From NCBI RefSeq assembly GCF_018603905.1, contig NZ_JAHFZZ010000026.1:98637-162636 (forward strand): a stretch of DNA of 64,000 bases. The letters run 5' to 3'. The stretch comes from Nonomuraea sp. NEAU-A123. Lineage in GTDB: Bacteria > Actinomycetota > Actinomycetes > Streptosporangiales > Streptosporangiaceae. Made by a program: the position numbers and the translations under genes. Below, piece after piece: positions 1 to 9,042 of the stretch. Positions within the stretch are counted from its first letter, which is position 1. Each line of letters opens with the position of its first letter. Below the pieces are notes generated by a model that was not told the DNA's origin, did no database searches, and saw nothing but the letters and a program-made list of their open reading frames with translations.

Positions 1-679
1 GGTGCAGGTGGCCGTTGACGATCACGCCGCAGCCGATGCCGGTCCCGGCCTTGAGCACCATGAGGTTGTCGCAGCCGGGCCAGTGCTTGGCCTCGCCGGC
101 GGCCATGAGGTTGGCGTCGTTCTCGACGAGGATCGGCAGGTCGTAGCGGAGCCCCAGATGCTCGGCGACGGGGAAGTTGTTCCAGCCCGGCATGCGCGAC
201 GGCGTGACCACCCGGCGCGTCGCCGGGTCCACCGGGCCGGGGATGCCGGTGCCCACCCCGCGTAATGGCACGTCACCGGGCACATGTACGGCCAGCAGCT
301 CGTCGAAGGCGTCCGACAGGAGGTCGAGCGTGGCCGCCGGGCCCCGGGCGATCTCGCAGGGGCGTTCCTCGATCACGAGCGGGACACCGCTGAGGTCGAG
401 CAGCCCGAGCCGGGCGTGGTGCGCGCCGAGGTCGGCGACCGCCAGCACCCCCGCCGACGGCGACAGGCGCAGCCGCCTGGGCCGCCGCCCGCCCCGCGAC
501 GTGCCCGAGCCCTCCTCGCCGAGCAGCCCCAGCGAGATCAGCTCCTCGACCCGGAGCGACACGCTGGAGGCGGCCAGGCCCGATAAGCGGGCGAGGTCGG
601 CCCGGGACTCGGCCTTGCCGGTGGCCACGAGCCGCAGCAGGTCCCCCTGTGCCCCGCTCACGGGCAGCCGCTGATCCAT
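1..679 (-). CDS. ROK-family transcriptional regulator (3' end cut by window edge)
   Basis: The frame is open from an ATG at 679 to the window edge, giving the first 226 residues. The N-terminus (about residues 10-60) reads as a winged helix-turn-helix (LARLSGLAASSVSLRVEEL), followed by the start of a ROK sugar-kinase-like fold with GTGIPGPVD and an ENDANLMA segment, both typical of ROK repressors (NagC/XylR type). The kinase-type KAGTGIGCG loop is also present just before the edge. It is divergent from the amino-acid ABC operon starting at 786, so it probably controls that operon and itself. The C-terminus, including the usual zinc cysteines, lies outside the window. Ligand unknown. Confidence 0.88.
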   Translation of the reverse strand, partial: MDQRLPVSGAQGDLLRLVATGKAESRADLARLSGLAASSVSLRVEELISLGLLGEEGSGTSRGGRRPRRLRLSPSAGVLAVADLGAHHARLGLLDLSGVPLVIEERPCEIARGPAATLDLLSDAFDELLAVHVPGDVPLRGVGTGIPGPVDPATRRVVTPSRMPGWNNFPVAEHLGLRYDLPILVENDANLMAAGEAKHWPGCDNLMVLKAGTGIGCGVIVNGHLH

Positions 680-719
680 GTGAGAGGAATACCATGTCCA
701 GACTTCCTGCGACAACGTA

Positions 720-772
720 TTGACTTAGTACGAAATCTCCCACTACGTTCCGCTTCATCTTCGATTTCGAAG
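720..772 (+). promoter_or_regulatory. Promoter and candidate ROK operator for the amino-acid uptake operon
   Basis: A sigma-70-like promoter can be read as TTGACT (720-725), an 18-base spacer and TACGTT (744-749). Just downstream lies CTTCGATTTCGAAG (759-772), an inverted repeat with 6-base arms. A CGAAATC at 731-737 also pairs with GATTTCG at 763-769. The repeats sit between the divergent ROK gene and the operon, a usual place for an autoregulated repressor site. That the ROK protein binds here is inference. Confidence 0.45.
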
Positions 773-785
773 GAAGTGGATGCTC

Positions 786-1703
786 ATGAAGAGACTGGTC
801 GCTGCCGTCGCCGTATCCCTGTTAGGCCTGGCGGCCTGCGGCGAGACGAGCAGCCCCGCCGTACCGGGAGCCGTACCGGAGCAGGCCAAGGCGAAGGACG
901 ACGTGCTCGCGCAGGCACCTGTCGCCGCCGCCGCGGACATCCTGCCCGGCTCCACCATGGAGAAGATCAAGCAGCGCGGCGAGCTGATCGTCGGCGGCTC
1001 GCTGGACGCGCCGCTGCTCTCCCAGCAGAACCCCGCCACCGGCGAGGTCGAGGGCTTCGACGCCGATCTGGGCAAGGCACTGGCGAAGTACATCATCGGC
1101 CAGCCCAAGGTGAAGATCGTCAACTCGGCCTCGGAGACCCGTGAGGCGCTGCTCGCCAACGGCACCGTGGACGTCGTCTTCCAGACGTACACGATCACGC
1201 CGGAAAGGGCGAAGCAGGTCGCGTTCGCCGGGCCGTACTACACCTCCGGTCTGACCATCGCGGTGAAGAAGGGTGCGACGGGCATCGCCAAGCCCGAGGA
1301 CCTGAACGGCAAGAAGGTCCTCGCGGGGGCGAACACGCCGGCCATTCCGGCGATCAAGAAGCTCGCGCCGCAGGCCGAGATCATCACGTTCGGCAGCGAC
1401 CCGGAATGCCTCCAGGCGCTCAAGCAGGACCGCGGCGTCGCCTACGTCCAGGACGAGACGCTGCTGATCGCCGATGCCAAGAAGGACCCGTCGATCCAGA
1501 TCGTCACCAAGCCCTTCACCGTCGACCCGTACGGCATCGGGCTCGAGCACGGTGACGACCAGTTCAAGACGTTCACCAATGCCTGGCTGAAGAAGATGCA
1601 GGACGCCGGGGTCTGGCAGCAGATCTGGAAGAACTCCATCGGCACGGTCGTCGTGGGCGATGCTCCGCAGCCGCCCCAGATCGGTTCCGTGCCGGGGTCC
1701 TGA
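786..1703 (+). CDS. Amino-acid ABC transporter substrate-binding lipoprotein (GluB-like)
   Basis: A 305-residue extracytoplasmic binding protein of family 3 (polar amino acids). The N-terminus is a lipoprotein signal ending in LAAC, so the protein is probably anchored to the outer face of the membrane through that cysteine. The body starts with a typical GELIVGGSLDAPLLS segment, followed by GFDADLGKALAKYI and TITPERAKQVAFAGPYY, both hallmarks of glutamate/glutamine/aspartate binders. The ATG at 786 is preferred over the ATG at 780 because the ribosome site (aaggaag, 770-776) is better spaced to it and it gives a clean signal peptide. The stop overlaps the permease start by one base. Confidence 0.9.
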   Translation: MKRLVAAVAVSLLGLAACGETSSPAVPGAVPEQAKAKDDVLAQAPVAAAADILPGSTMEKIKQRGELIVGGSLDAPLLSQQNPATGEVEGFDADLGKALAKYIIGQPKVKIVNSASETREALLANGTVDVVFQTYTITPERAKQVAFAGPYYTSGLTIAVKKGATGIAKPEDLNGKKVLAGANTPAIPAIKKLAPQAEIITFGSDPECLQALKQDRGVAYVQDETLLIADAKKDPSIQIVTKPFTVDPYGIGLEHGDDQFKTFTNAWLKKMQDAGVWQQIWKNSIGTVVVGDAPQPPQIGSVPGS

Positions 1704-2347
1704 TGTCCGTCCTCCTCGATCACCTGCCCGAACTGTGGCAGGGACTGCTCGTGACGTTCCAGCTCACCGCCGCGTCGTTCCTCGGCGCGGCGGTGCTGGG
1801 CGTGCTGGTCACCGCCCTGCGGGTGAGCCCGGTACGGGTGCTGCGCGCCCTCGGCACCGCTTACGTGGAGACCTTCCAGAACCTGCCGCTGCTGGTCCTG
1901 CTCGTCCTGGCGTTCTTCGGCCTGCCGGAGATCGGCGTCCAGGCCGACCTGAAGGTGACGGCCATCGCGGTGATCTCCGTGTACGAGGCCGCCTACATCG
2001 GCGAGGCGCTGCGGTCCGGCGTGAACTCGGTGGCCAAGGGGCAGGGCGAGGCGGCCCGCGCGATCGGGCTGACGTTCACCCAGTCCCTGCGGCACGTCAT
2101 CCTGCCGCAGGCGCTGCGTACGGTGGTGCAGCCGATCGGCAACATCTTCATCGCGCTCACCATGAACACCGCGCTCGCGGCGGCCGTCGGCGTCGTCGAC
2201 CTGACCGCGGCGGCGAACCGGGTGAACCTTCTCGAAGCCCAGCCCATCCCGATCTTCGTCGGCGCGGGCGCGGCGTACGCGCTGATCGCCGCCTGCGCCG
2301 GTTTCGTGACCGGGCGGCTCGAACGACGACTGGTGATCCTGCGATGA
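1703..2347 (+). CDS. Amino-acid ABC transporter permease 1 (GluC/HisM-like)
   Basis: A 214-residue inner-membrane permease of the HisM family. It starts on the base of the preceding stop (TGATG), so it is translationally coupled to the binding protein. Several hydrophobic helices are visible, and the cytoplasmic EAA loop that contacts the ATPase reads GQGEAARAIGLTFTQSLRHV near residues 113-132. The length and loop fit the family of polar amino-acid permeases. It probably pairs with the next permease as a heterodimer. No ATPase gene follows. Confidence 0.9.
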   Translation: MSVLLDHLPELWQGLLVTFQLTAASFLGAAVLGVLVTALRVSPVRVLRALGTAYVETFQNLPLLVLLVLAFFGLPEIGVQADLKVTAIAVISVYEAAYIGEALRSGVNSVAKGQGEAARAIGLTFTQSLRHVILPQALRTVVQPIGNIFIALTMNTALAAAVGVVDLTAAANRVNLLEAQPIPIFVGAGAAYALIAACAGFVTGRLERRLVILR

Positions 2348-3171
2348 GTACCGCTCTGTTCGACGAGCCGGGCCCCAGGGCGCGGCGGCGCATCCGGATC
2401 GCGACCGTCATCGGCACGCTCGCCGCCCTGGCGCTGCTCGCACTGGCCGTCCGGCAGTTCGCCGCCAACGGGCAGCTCGACGCCGCGCGCTGGCAGCCGT
2501 ACGCCACCTGGCCCATGTGGCGCTATCTCCTGACCGGACTGTGGTCCACCGCGCTGGCCGCGGTCGTCTCGGCCGCACTGGCGATGGCGTTCGGGCTGGT
2601 GCTGGCCCTGGGCCGGGTGTCGCGCCACCGCTTCCTGCGCGTCCCCGCCGCCGTGTACGTCGAGGTGGTCAGGACCATCCCGGCCCTGCTGCTGGTGTAC
2701 GTGGTGCTGTTCGCGCTGCCGAAGTACGGGCTGGACCTGCCGCTGTTCTGGAAGCTCGTGGTGCCGCTGTCGGTGTCGAACGCGGCGGCGTTCGCCGAGA
2801 TCTTCCGCGCCGGGATCCGCTCCATCGAGCGCGGCCAGGGTGAGGCGGGCCTGGCGATCGGCCTCACCCACGGCCAGGCCATGCGCCTGATCGTGCTGCC
2901 GCAGGCCGCCCGCCGGGTGCTGCCCTCGATCGTCAGCCAGTCGGTCGGGCTGCTCAAGGACACCGCGCTCGGATACGTCGTCAGCTACGCCGAGCTGCTC
3001 TACAGCGGCAAGGTCCTGGCCGCCTACAACGGCTACCTCATCCAGACCTACCTCGTCGTCGCGCTGGTCTACCTGGTGGTCAACGCGTCGCTGTCCAAAC
3101 TGGCCCGTACGCTGGAGGCCCGCCGGCGCGCGGGCCCCGGCATCCCCCGAAGGAGATCCACCCGTGCCTGA
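2344..3171 (+). CDS. Amino-acid ABC transporter permease 2 (GluD-like)
   Basis: A 275-residue permease that starts at an ATG overlapping the preceding stop by four bases (ATGA). A short arginine-rich cytoplasmic head precedes the first membrane helix. The EAA loop reads GQGEAGLAIGLTHGQAMRLI, the expected ATPase contact. It is the second half of the transmembrane channel with the permease encoded at 1703-2347. The gene downstream overlaps it by eight bases, so all four genes are probably one transcript. Confidence 0.9.
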   Translation: MSTALFDEPGPRARRRIRIATVIGTLAALALLALAVRQFAANGQLDAARWQPYATWPMWRYLLTGLWSTALAAVVSAALAMAFGLVLALGRVSRHRFLRVPAAVYVEVVRTIPALLLVYVVLFALPKYGLDLPLFWKLVVPLSVSNAAAFAEIFRAGIRSIERGQGEAGLAIGLTHGQAMRLIVLPQAARRVLPSIVSQSVGLLKDTALGYVVSYAELLYSGKVLAAYNGYLIQTYLVVALVYLVVNASLSKLARTLEARRRAGPGIPRRRSTRA

Positions 3172-4120
3172 ACTCGCCCTCCTCGCCGAGGTCGTGCGCT
3201 CCGGGTTCGTCGAGAGCGTCCACTACGGCAGCGCCGTCGGCCTCGACCCGTCGGGCCGGCCCGAGGTCGCGCTCGGCCGGGTGGAGACGCCGATCCTGCC
3301 CCGCTCGTCAGGCAAGCCGTTCCAGGCGCTCGCCTGCCTCGTCGCGGGCGCCGCCCTGAGCGGACCGCGCCTGGCGATCGCCGCGGGCAGCCACACGGGC
3401 GAGGACTTCCACGTACGGCTGGTCGGCGAGCTGCTGGCCGACTACGGGCTGGACTTCGGGGCGCTCGGCTGCCCGGCGAGCTGGCCGGAGGACCAGGCCA
3501 CCATGCACGCGCTGATCAGGCAGGGCCAGGGCGTCTCCCGCGAGCGGATGAACTGCTCCGGCAAGCACGCCGCGATGCTGGCCGCCGCCGTGGCCAACGA
3601 CTGGGACGTGGACTCCTACCTGTCCGCGGAGCACCCGGTGCAGCGCAAGGTGCTCTCGATCACCGAGGAGCTGGCGGGGGAGAAGGCCGCCCACGTGGCC
3701 GTGGACGGCTGCGGGGCGCCGGTGTTCGGGCTCTCGCTGACCGGCCTGGCGCGGGCCGTGCAGGCGCTCGTGCTCGCCACGCCGGGCAGCGCGCCCCGCC
3801 AGGTCGCCGACGCGATGCGCGAGCACCCCGAGTACGTCGGCGGGACCGGCCACCAGAACACCGAGCTCATGCGCGCCCTGCCCGGCGCCCTGGCCAAGGG
3901 CGGCGCGGAAGGGGTGCTGGTCGTGGCGATGGACTCCGGGCACTCGGTCGCGGTGAAGGTCATCGACGGCAGCCCGCGCGCCACCACCGTCATCGCCCTG
4001 GCCGTCCTCCGCGAGATGGGCTGCGAGGTGTCCTCGGCCGCCGCGTTCGAGAGCGTGGCCGTGCTCGGCGGCGGCGCGCCGGTCGGCCAGATCGTCACGC
4101 CGAGCCGCAGCCCTCGGTAA
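3164..4120 (+). CDS. Asparaginase (Asparaginase_II family)
   Basis: A 318-residue protein of the bacterial Asparaginase_II family (PF06089 type), which hydrolyses L-asparagine to aspartate and ammonia. Family blocks are visible: SSGKPFQAL near residue 47, the AAGSHTGED block near residue 75 and MNCSGKHAAML near residue 127. The GTG start at 3164 has an AGGAG site about eight bases upstream and lies inside the end of the permease gene. Its place in the transporter operon suggests the imported substrate is asparagine or a relative. The 3' end overlaps the convergent LCP gene by 26 bases. Confidence 0.88.
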   Translation: MPELALLAEVVRSGFVESVHYGSAVGLDPSGRPEVALGRVETPILPRSSGKPFQALACLVAGAALSGPRLAIAAGSHTGEDFHVRLVGELLADYGLDFGALGCPASWPEDQATMHALIRQGQGVSRERMNCSGKHAAMLAAAVANDWDVDSYLSAEHPVQRKVLSITEELAGEKAAHVAVDGCGAPVFGLSLTGLARAVQALVLATPGSAPRQVADAMREHPEYVGGTGHQNTELMRALPGALAKGGAEGVLVVAMDSGHSVAVKVIDGSPRATTVIALAVLREMGCEVSSAAAFESVAVLGGGAPVGQIVTPSRSPR

Positions 4121-5552
4121 GGGTCTTGGTGGGGTCGCTCTCTTTCTGCTTCTTGGGCGACTTCGACGGCGACGGTGACGAGGACGGCGACGAGGACGAC
4201 GACGGCGCCGCGGAGGCCGTGGCCGCGACGGGACGGCTGGCCGCGGAGTCGTGGACGGCCTTCTCGGTGATGGTGCGGATCTTCGCCCAGTCGGGGTAGG
4301 CGGTGCTGATCAGCGGCGGTACGAACTGGACGCTCGTCACCTTGGCGTTCTTGACCGTCAGCGCCAGCGGCACCAGGTGCTTGAGCATCGGCCGCGGGAT
4401 GTCGGTCTTGATCAGCTCCTTGGTGGCGAACGCGATCTTGTTGAACCGGGTCAGCACCGTCGCCGGATCGGCCTGGTCGAGCAGCGCGCCGATCACGCAG
4501 CGCTGACGGCGCATCCGCGTGTAGTCGTCGCTGAAGGTGCGCGAGCGGGCGTACCACATCGCGTCGGCGCCCTTCAGCTTGCGCGTGCCCGCCTTGACCA
4601 GGCCCTCGTTGTACTTGCCGAACACCACGTCCTGCTCGACCGAGATCCTGACTCCGCCGATCGCGTCGATCAGCCGGGCGAACCCCCACATGTTGACCAG
4701 CGCGTACCAGTCGACCTTGAGCCCGAGGGTGTAGCCGATCGTGTCCATCAGCACCCTGGGGCCCTGGTGCTGCTTGCCGCCGAAGATCTCCGGATGCGCG
4801 TCGGCGTACTCCCAGACGCTGTTGAGCAGGTCGCTGCGGCCACCGCCCGGATCGGGCGGCAGCCGGAAACCGCTCGGGAAGTGCTGGGCCATCGGCGTGC
4901 CCGGCCGGAACCGGACGTTCTCCAGGTTGCGCGGCAGGCTGATCAGCACGGTGTTGCCGGTCTTCACGTCGATGGTGGCCAGGTTCATGCTGTCGGTGCG
5001 CACGCCGATCCTGTTGTCGTCGGCGTCGCCGCCGAGCAGCAGGATGTTCACCCTGGTGCGGCCCGCCCATGGGTCCTCGGGCCGGATCTTCTCCTCGGCC
5101 TGCGGGTCGGGGTTGCCGTCGTTCACGAAGATGTTGTTGAGCGTCTGGCGATACGTCCAGGCGATGTTCGCGCCCATCCCGAACGGCAGCACGACCACGA
5201 CGGCGAGCAGTCCCGCGAAGGTGCCCGCCAGGATCTGCCCGCCCTGCGGCAGGCTGCCGGGCCGCAGCACGATGAACGAGTGGACGATCAGGGCGAACCA
5301 CGCCACCCCGAGCGCGGCGGCGCCGGCGGCCACGCCCGTCAGCCAGCTGTTCTCCTGCAGCTCGCCCAGCAGGTTGTCGGTGCTCAGCCGGACGGCGAGC
5401 AACCCGAGCAGGCCGGCCGCGTAACAGCTGAGCAGTATCAGCCCCGTCTTGCGCCATCCGGCGCGCAGATGCGCCGCTCCCGGCGCGACCACGGCGAGCG
5501 CCAGCCAGCCGAGAACCGCCCACGCCCGCACCGGTTTAATTGCCTGCCTCAC
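4095..5552 (-). CDS. LytR-CpsA-Psr (LCP) family cell-wall polymer ligase
   Basis: A 485-residue membrane protein. The first 150 residues hold several hydrophobic helices, more than the single helix of classical LCP proteins. The LCP catalytic domain (about residues 165-370) contains VNILLLGGDA, RTDSMNLATID and ISLPRNLENV, the conserved arginine and aspartate blocks, and the IGYTLGLKVDWYALVNM block. LCP enzymes transfer undecaprenyl-linked glycopolymers to peptidoglycan on the outer surface. The C-terminus ends in a Ser/Pro/Lys-rich tail, probably disordered. Its 3' end overlaps the asparaginase gene on the other strand. Confidence 0.88.
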   Translation of the reverse strand: MRQAIKPVRAWAVLGWLALAVVAPGAAHLRAGWRKTGLILLSCYAAGLLGLLAVRLSTDNLLGELQENSWLTGVAAGAAALGVAWFALIVHSFIVLRPGSLPQGGQILAGTFAGLLAVVVVLPFGMGANIAWTYRQTLNNIFVNDGNPDPQAEEKIRPEDPWAGRTRVNILLLGGDADDNRIGVRTDSMNLATIDVKTGNTVLISLPRNLENVRFRPGTPMAQHFPSGFRLPPDPGGGRSDLLNSVWEYADAHPEIFGGKQHQGPRVLMDTIGYTLGLKVDWYALVNMWGFARLIDAIGGVRISVEQDVVFGKYNEGLVKAGTRKLKGADAMWYARSRTFSDDYTRMRRQRCVIGALLDQADPATVLTRFNKIAFATKELIKTDIPRPMLKHLVPLALTVKNAKVTSVQFVPPLISTAYPDWAKIRTITEKAVHDSAASRPVAATASAAPSSSSSPSSSPSPSKSPKKQKESDPTKTLTEGCGSA

Positions 5553-5672
5553 GCCATCCCCGTTTCCCCGCGAACTTCACCGTAGGCCGAATCGAGGCGG
5601 CAGCCTATGGACAGAATGCGAAATATGTCTCGAGGGGAGAGTGAACATTAGTCGCCGAATAAGATTCGGTGC

Positions 5673-6545
5673 ATGTCCTTCTCCCAGATCGAGTACGGCG
5701 TGACGGACCGGATCGCCACGATCACATTGAAGCGTCCCGAACGGCTCAACGCGTTCACCTTTACGATGCGCGGAGAGTTGGTAAAGGCTTTTGACCTCGC
5801 GGATGACGATGACGAGGTGCGCGCCGTCGTGGTGACCGGCGCGGGCCGGGCCTTCTGCGCCGGGGCCGATCTGAGCGGCGGCGGTGACACCTTCAGCCAC
5901 CGAGATTTCCACGGCGAGCCCGGCGAGCTCGTGGCGGGCGCACCGCGCGACGGCGGCGGCACGGTCGCGCTGCGCATCGCCCGGTCGCTCAAGCCGGTCA
6001 TCGGCGCCATCAACGGCCCCGCCGTGGGCGTGGGCGTCACGATGACACTGCCGATGGACATCAGGCTCGCCGCCGACACCGCCAAGTTCGGCTTCGTCTT
6101 CGCCCGCCGGGGGATCGTCACCGAGGCCGCGTCGAGCTGGTTCCTGCCCAGGCTCGTCGGCATCGCGCAGGCCATGGAGTGGGCCGCCACCGGGCGGGTG
6201 TTCCCCGCCTCCGAGGCGCTGGCGGGAGGTCTCGTGTCCCGCGTGGTGCCCGCCGAGGAGCTGCTGCCCGCCGCCTACGCGCTCGGCCGGGAGATCGCCG
6301 ACAACACCTCCGCCGTGTCAGTCGCCGCGATCCGCCGCCTGATGTGGTCGGGGCTGTCGGCCTCGTCGCCGTGGGAGGCGCACGCGGCCGACTCCCGGCT
6401 GATGGCCGAGCTCGGGTCCGCGCCCGACACCGTGGAAGGGGTGACGGCGTTCCTGGAGAAGCGGCCGGCCGAGTTCCCGATGAAGGTCAGTGAGGACCTG
6501 CCAGGCGGTGTGCCGACTTGGCCGGTAAATCCTTATGGTGGCTAG
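5673..6545 (+). CDS. Enoyl-CoA hydratase/isomerase family protein
   Basis: A 290-residue crotonase-fold protein. The acyl-CoA oxyanion-hole blocks read GAGRAFCAGADLSG (about residues 54-67) and INGPAVGVGVTMTLPMD (about 113-129). The second acidic residue of classical hydratases is not obvious at its usual place, since the segment reads GFVFARRGIVTEAASSW; that glutamate may serve instead. It likely acts in fatty-acid or related CoA-ester breakdown. The ATG at 5673 is the first in frame. The next gene starts one base after its stop, so the two are probably co-transcribed. Confidence 0.88.
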   Translation: MSFSQIEYGVTDRIATITLKRPERLNAFTFTMRGELVKAFDLADDDDEVRAVVVTGAGRAFCAGADLSGGGDTFSHRDFHGEPGELVAGAPRDGGGTVALRIARSLKPVIGAINGPAVGVGVTMTLPMDIRLAADTAKFGFVFARRGIVTEAASSWFLPRLVGIAQAMEWAATGRVFPASEALAGGLVSRVVPAEELLPAAYALGREIADNTSAVSVAAIRRLMWSGLSASSPWEAHAADSRLMAELGSAPDTVEGVTAFLEKRPAEFPMKVSEDLPGGVPTWPVNPYGG

Positions 6546-6546
6546 C

Positions 6547-7470
6547 ATGTACGACACCACCGTTCTGCCCATGCCGCCCGACTTCGAAGGCGACGTCGTG
6601 GCGACGCTGATCTCCAGACGAGCCGGTTCCCGCAGGGCGGTGCTCTACCTCCACGGCTTCACCGACTACTTCTTCCAGGACCACCTCGCCGACCACTACG
6701 TCGGCCGCGGCGTCGACTTCTTCGCCCTCGACCTGCGTAAGTACGGCAGGTCGCTGCTGCCCCACCAGACCAGGGGCCTGGTCAGGAGCGTCACCGAATA
6801 CTTTCCGGAGATCGACGAGGCCGTCCGCGTCATCAGGCAGGACCACGACGAGCTGACGATCAACGCGCACTCGACCGGCGGCCTGGTCGCCTCCCTGTGG
6901 GCCGACCGCGTCCGCGGCCGGGGCCTGGTGCAGGGGGTCGTGCTCAACAGCCCGTTCTTCGACCTGAACGTGCCCGCTCCGCTCCGCCTCGCCGCCGACC
7001 TGCTCAAGACGCCGCTGTCGTACTTCAGCCGGGCGCTGCCGCTGGGCGTCAGCGTCGCGTACGGCCAGAGCCTGCACCGCACCGAACAGGGCGAATGGGA
7101 CTACGACCTGGAGCTCAAGCCGCTCGGCGGCTTCTCCGTGCACGCCACCTGGCTGGCCGCCATCCGCAGGGCGCAGCGGCGGCTGCACGCCGGGCTGAAC
7201 GTGGACGTGCCGGTCCTCGTGCTCGCCTCGGCCACGGGATTACGGATCCGCGACTTCGTCCCCGAGGCCCGCTCGGCGGACACCGTACTCGATCCCCGCC
7301 ATATCGCCCGCTGGGCCACCTCTGTCGGCCCGCACGTCACCTGCGTACGCATCCCCGACGGGATGCACGACCTGGTGCTGTCGGCCGAGCCGGTGCGCGA
7401 GCAGGTGTTCGCCGAGATCGACCGGTGGCTGAACGCCTTCGTCTACCAGGGGAAGGCGAACAACCCGTAA
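6547..7470 (+). CDS. Alpha/beta hydrolase (serine hydrolase, lysophospholipase-like)
   Basis: A 307-residue cytosolic-looking hydrolase. It has an early LYLHGFTDYF oxyanion-hole block and the nucleophile elbow AHSTGG near residue 108; an acid and a late GMHDLVLS histidine complete a catalytic triad by family pattern. This arrangement resembles monoacylglycerol lipases and lysophospholipases. The ATG at 6547 follows the enoyl-CoA hydratase stop after one base. The 3' end overlaps the convergent gene by 28 bases. Substrate not determinable from sequence. Confidence 0.85.
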   Translation: MYDTTVLPMPPDFEGDVVATLISRRAGSRRAVLYLHGFTDYFFQDHLADHYVGRGVDFFALDLRKYGRSLLPHQTRGLVRSVTEYFPEIDEAVRVIRQDHDELTINAHSTGGLVASLWADRVRGRGLVQGVVLNSPFFDLNVPAPLRLAADLLKTPLSYFSRALPLGVSVAYGQSLHRTEQGEWDYDLELKPLGGFSVHATWLAAIRRAQRRLHAGLNVDVPVLVLASATGLRIRDFVPEARSADTVLDPRHIARWATSVGPHVTCVRIPDGMHDLVLSAEPVREQVFAEIDRWLNAFVYQGKANNP

Positions 7471-8948
7471 TAGGCCGCGGCCACCAGCAGCAGCCCCGTA
7501 CCGCCGAGCACGCCCGCGATCGCCACGTGCTGCCAGCGGCTCGGCCGCATGCCCTCACGCAGCCCCGCCACGACCGCCGCGACCGCCGTGACCTCCTGCA
7601 CCAGCATGAGCACGGCCAGCAGCCGCACCACCAGCCAGCCGGCCAGCACGGCGGGCCAGGCCCCCGCCTGGTTCACCGAGAACAGCACCAGGACCGTGAT
7701 GAACGCCACCACCGAGGCCAGCAGCCCCAGCCCGGTCCACGCCATCCGGCGCAGCCGGCGCCTGATCGGCGGCCAGAGCCTGGCGTTGGTGTCGGCCGGA
7801 GTCTGCCGGCGGCCGCGCAGGCGTACCACCATCGCGGCGACGGGACCGGCCACGTAGCCGACGGCGGCCAGGCAGATCGTCAGCCCCAGCATCGTGCCGC
7901 CCGCGTACCACGGAGCGGCCGGGACGTCGCTGGCCTCGAAGCGCTGCACCGGCGTCGCGCCCGCCACGTGCACAGTGGGCCGCGCGGTGCCGGGCAGGCC
8001 GAGGATCCAGTTCGCCAGCGTCTCCAGGTAGCCGTGCGCGAACGGGCCGCCGTTGATCCGCATGGCGTGGTCGGCCTTGTCCATGAAGCGGACTGTGTAC
8101 CGGTCGTTGCCCGCCACCTTGAGCGCGGAGATCAGGGACTGGCTGGACTCCACGAACGGGATGGACGGGTCCATCGTCCCGTAGAACGCCAGCACCGGCT
8201 GCCTGATCTGGCGCAGCGCGGGCGTCGCGTCATAGCGCAGGAAGTCGAAGCCCACCCCGCCCATCGCCCTGGTCAGCAGGTCGCGCACGCCGATCGGCGC
8301 GTGCAGGCGCTGCAACTGCTCGTTCAGCGCCCAGGCCACCTGCCTGAGCGGGGACACGTTCGGCGACGACACCAGCACCGTGAACCCCACGTCGAGGCTC
8401 TTGGCCGCCGCGATGGGCACCACCCAGCCGCCCTCGCTGACCCCCCACAGCCCGGTACGCAGGGGATCCACGTCGGGGCGTGTACGCAGGTACTCCACCA
8501 TGCGCAGCGCGTCGTCGGCGAGCAGCCCGAAGTCGCGGTCGCGGAAGTTGTAGCCGACCGTCCGCTTGTCGAACGCCAGCGTCACCACGCCCGCCTTGGC
8601 CAGGAACTCCGCCTGCGGCGTGAACTCGGTCCGCGAGCCGTTGCCCGACCCCGACACGAACACCATCGCCGGATGCCGTCCCGGCGTCGTCGGGGCGCGG
8701 ACCGTTCCGACCAGTGACTGGCCCTCCGCCGGGAGCGAGATCTCCTGGCGCCGTACGGGATCCACCGCGGCCACGGGCCGCAGCTCGTTGGCGGGCTGGG
8801 GCGGGAGCGCCTGCATCGTATGATCCGCCTGGAGCGGCGGAGGGTTGAAAGCGGGTGGCAGAACGTAGCCGACCGAGGCAAGGACCACCAGGACCAAACC
8901 GGCGGCGACGCTCAAGGTGCCACGGCCAGTGCGCATCGGCCTCCCCAT
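7443..8948 (-). CDS. Membrane-embedded alpha/beta hydrolase
   Basis: A 501-residue protein with one N-terminal membrane helix (about residues 8-30), an extracellular alpha/beta hydrolase domain (about 60-330) and four or so C-terminal helices (about 345-500). The hydrolase part has MVFVSGSGNG, the nucleophile elbow GVSEGGWV, an acid in FYGTMDPSIPF and a histidine in KADHAMRI, so the triad is complete. It resembles prolyl-oligopeptidase-like or acyl hydrolases; the membrane tail is unusual. A second ATG four residues in (8936) could be the start. It probably acts outside the cell membrane. Confidence 0.82.
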   Translation of the reverse strand: MGRPMRTGRGTLSVAAGLVLVVLASVGYVLPPAFNPPPLQADHTMQALPPQPANELRPVAAVDPVRRQEISLPAEGQSLVGTVRAPTTPGRHPAMVFVSGSGNGSRTEFTPQAEFLAKAGVVTLAFDKRTVGYNFRDRDFGLLADDALRMVEYLRTRPDVDPLRTGLWGVSEGGWVVPIAAAKSLDVGFTVLVSSPNVSPLRQVAWALNEQLQRLHAPIGVRDLLTRAMGGVGFDFLRYDATPALRQIRQPVLAFYGTMDPSIPFVESSQSLISALKVAGNDRYTVRFMDKADHAMRINGGPFAHGYLETLANWILGLPGTARPTVHVAGATPVQRFEASDVPAAPWYAGGTMLGLTICLAAVGYVAGPVAAMVVRLRGRRQTPADTNARLWPPIRRRLRRMAWTGLGLLASVVAFITVLVLFSVNQAGAWPAVLAGWLVVRLLAVLMLVQEVTAVAAVVAGLREGMRPSRWQHVAIAGVLGGTGLLLVAAAYYGLFAFPW

Positions 8949-9042
8949 GTGGGTTGATTTGCCCGCTGATCTTTCAGCCTACTCCCGCGTTCTGTGACCC
9001 AGGGGACCACATTTGTCGGTGGGAACTGTTAGCTTCCTGCGA

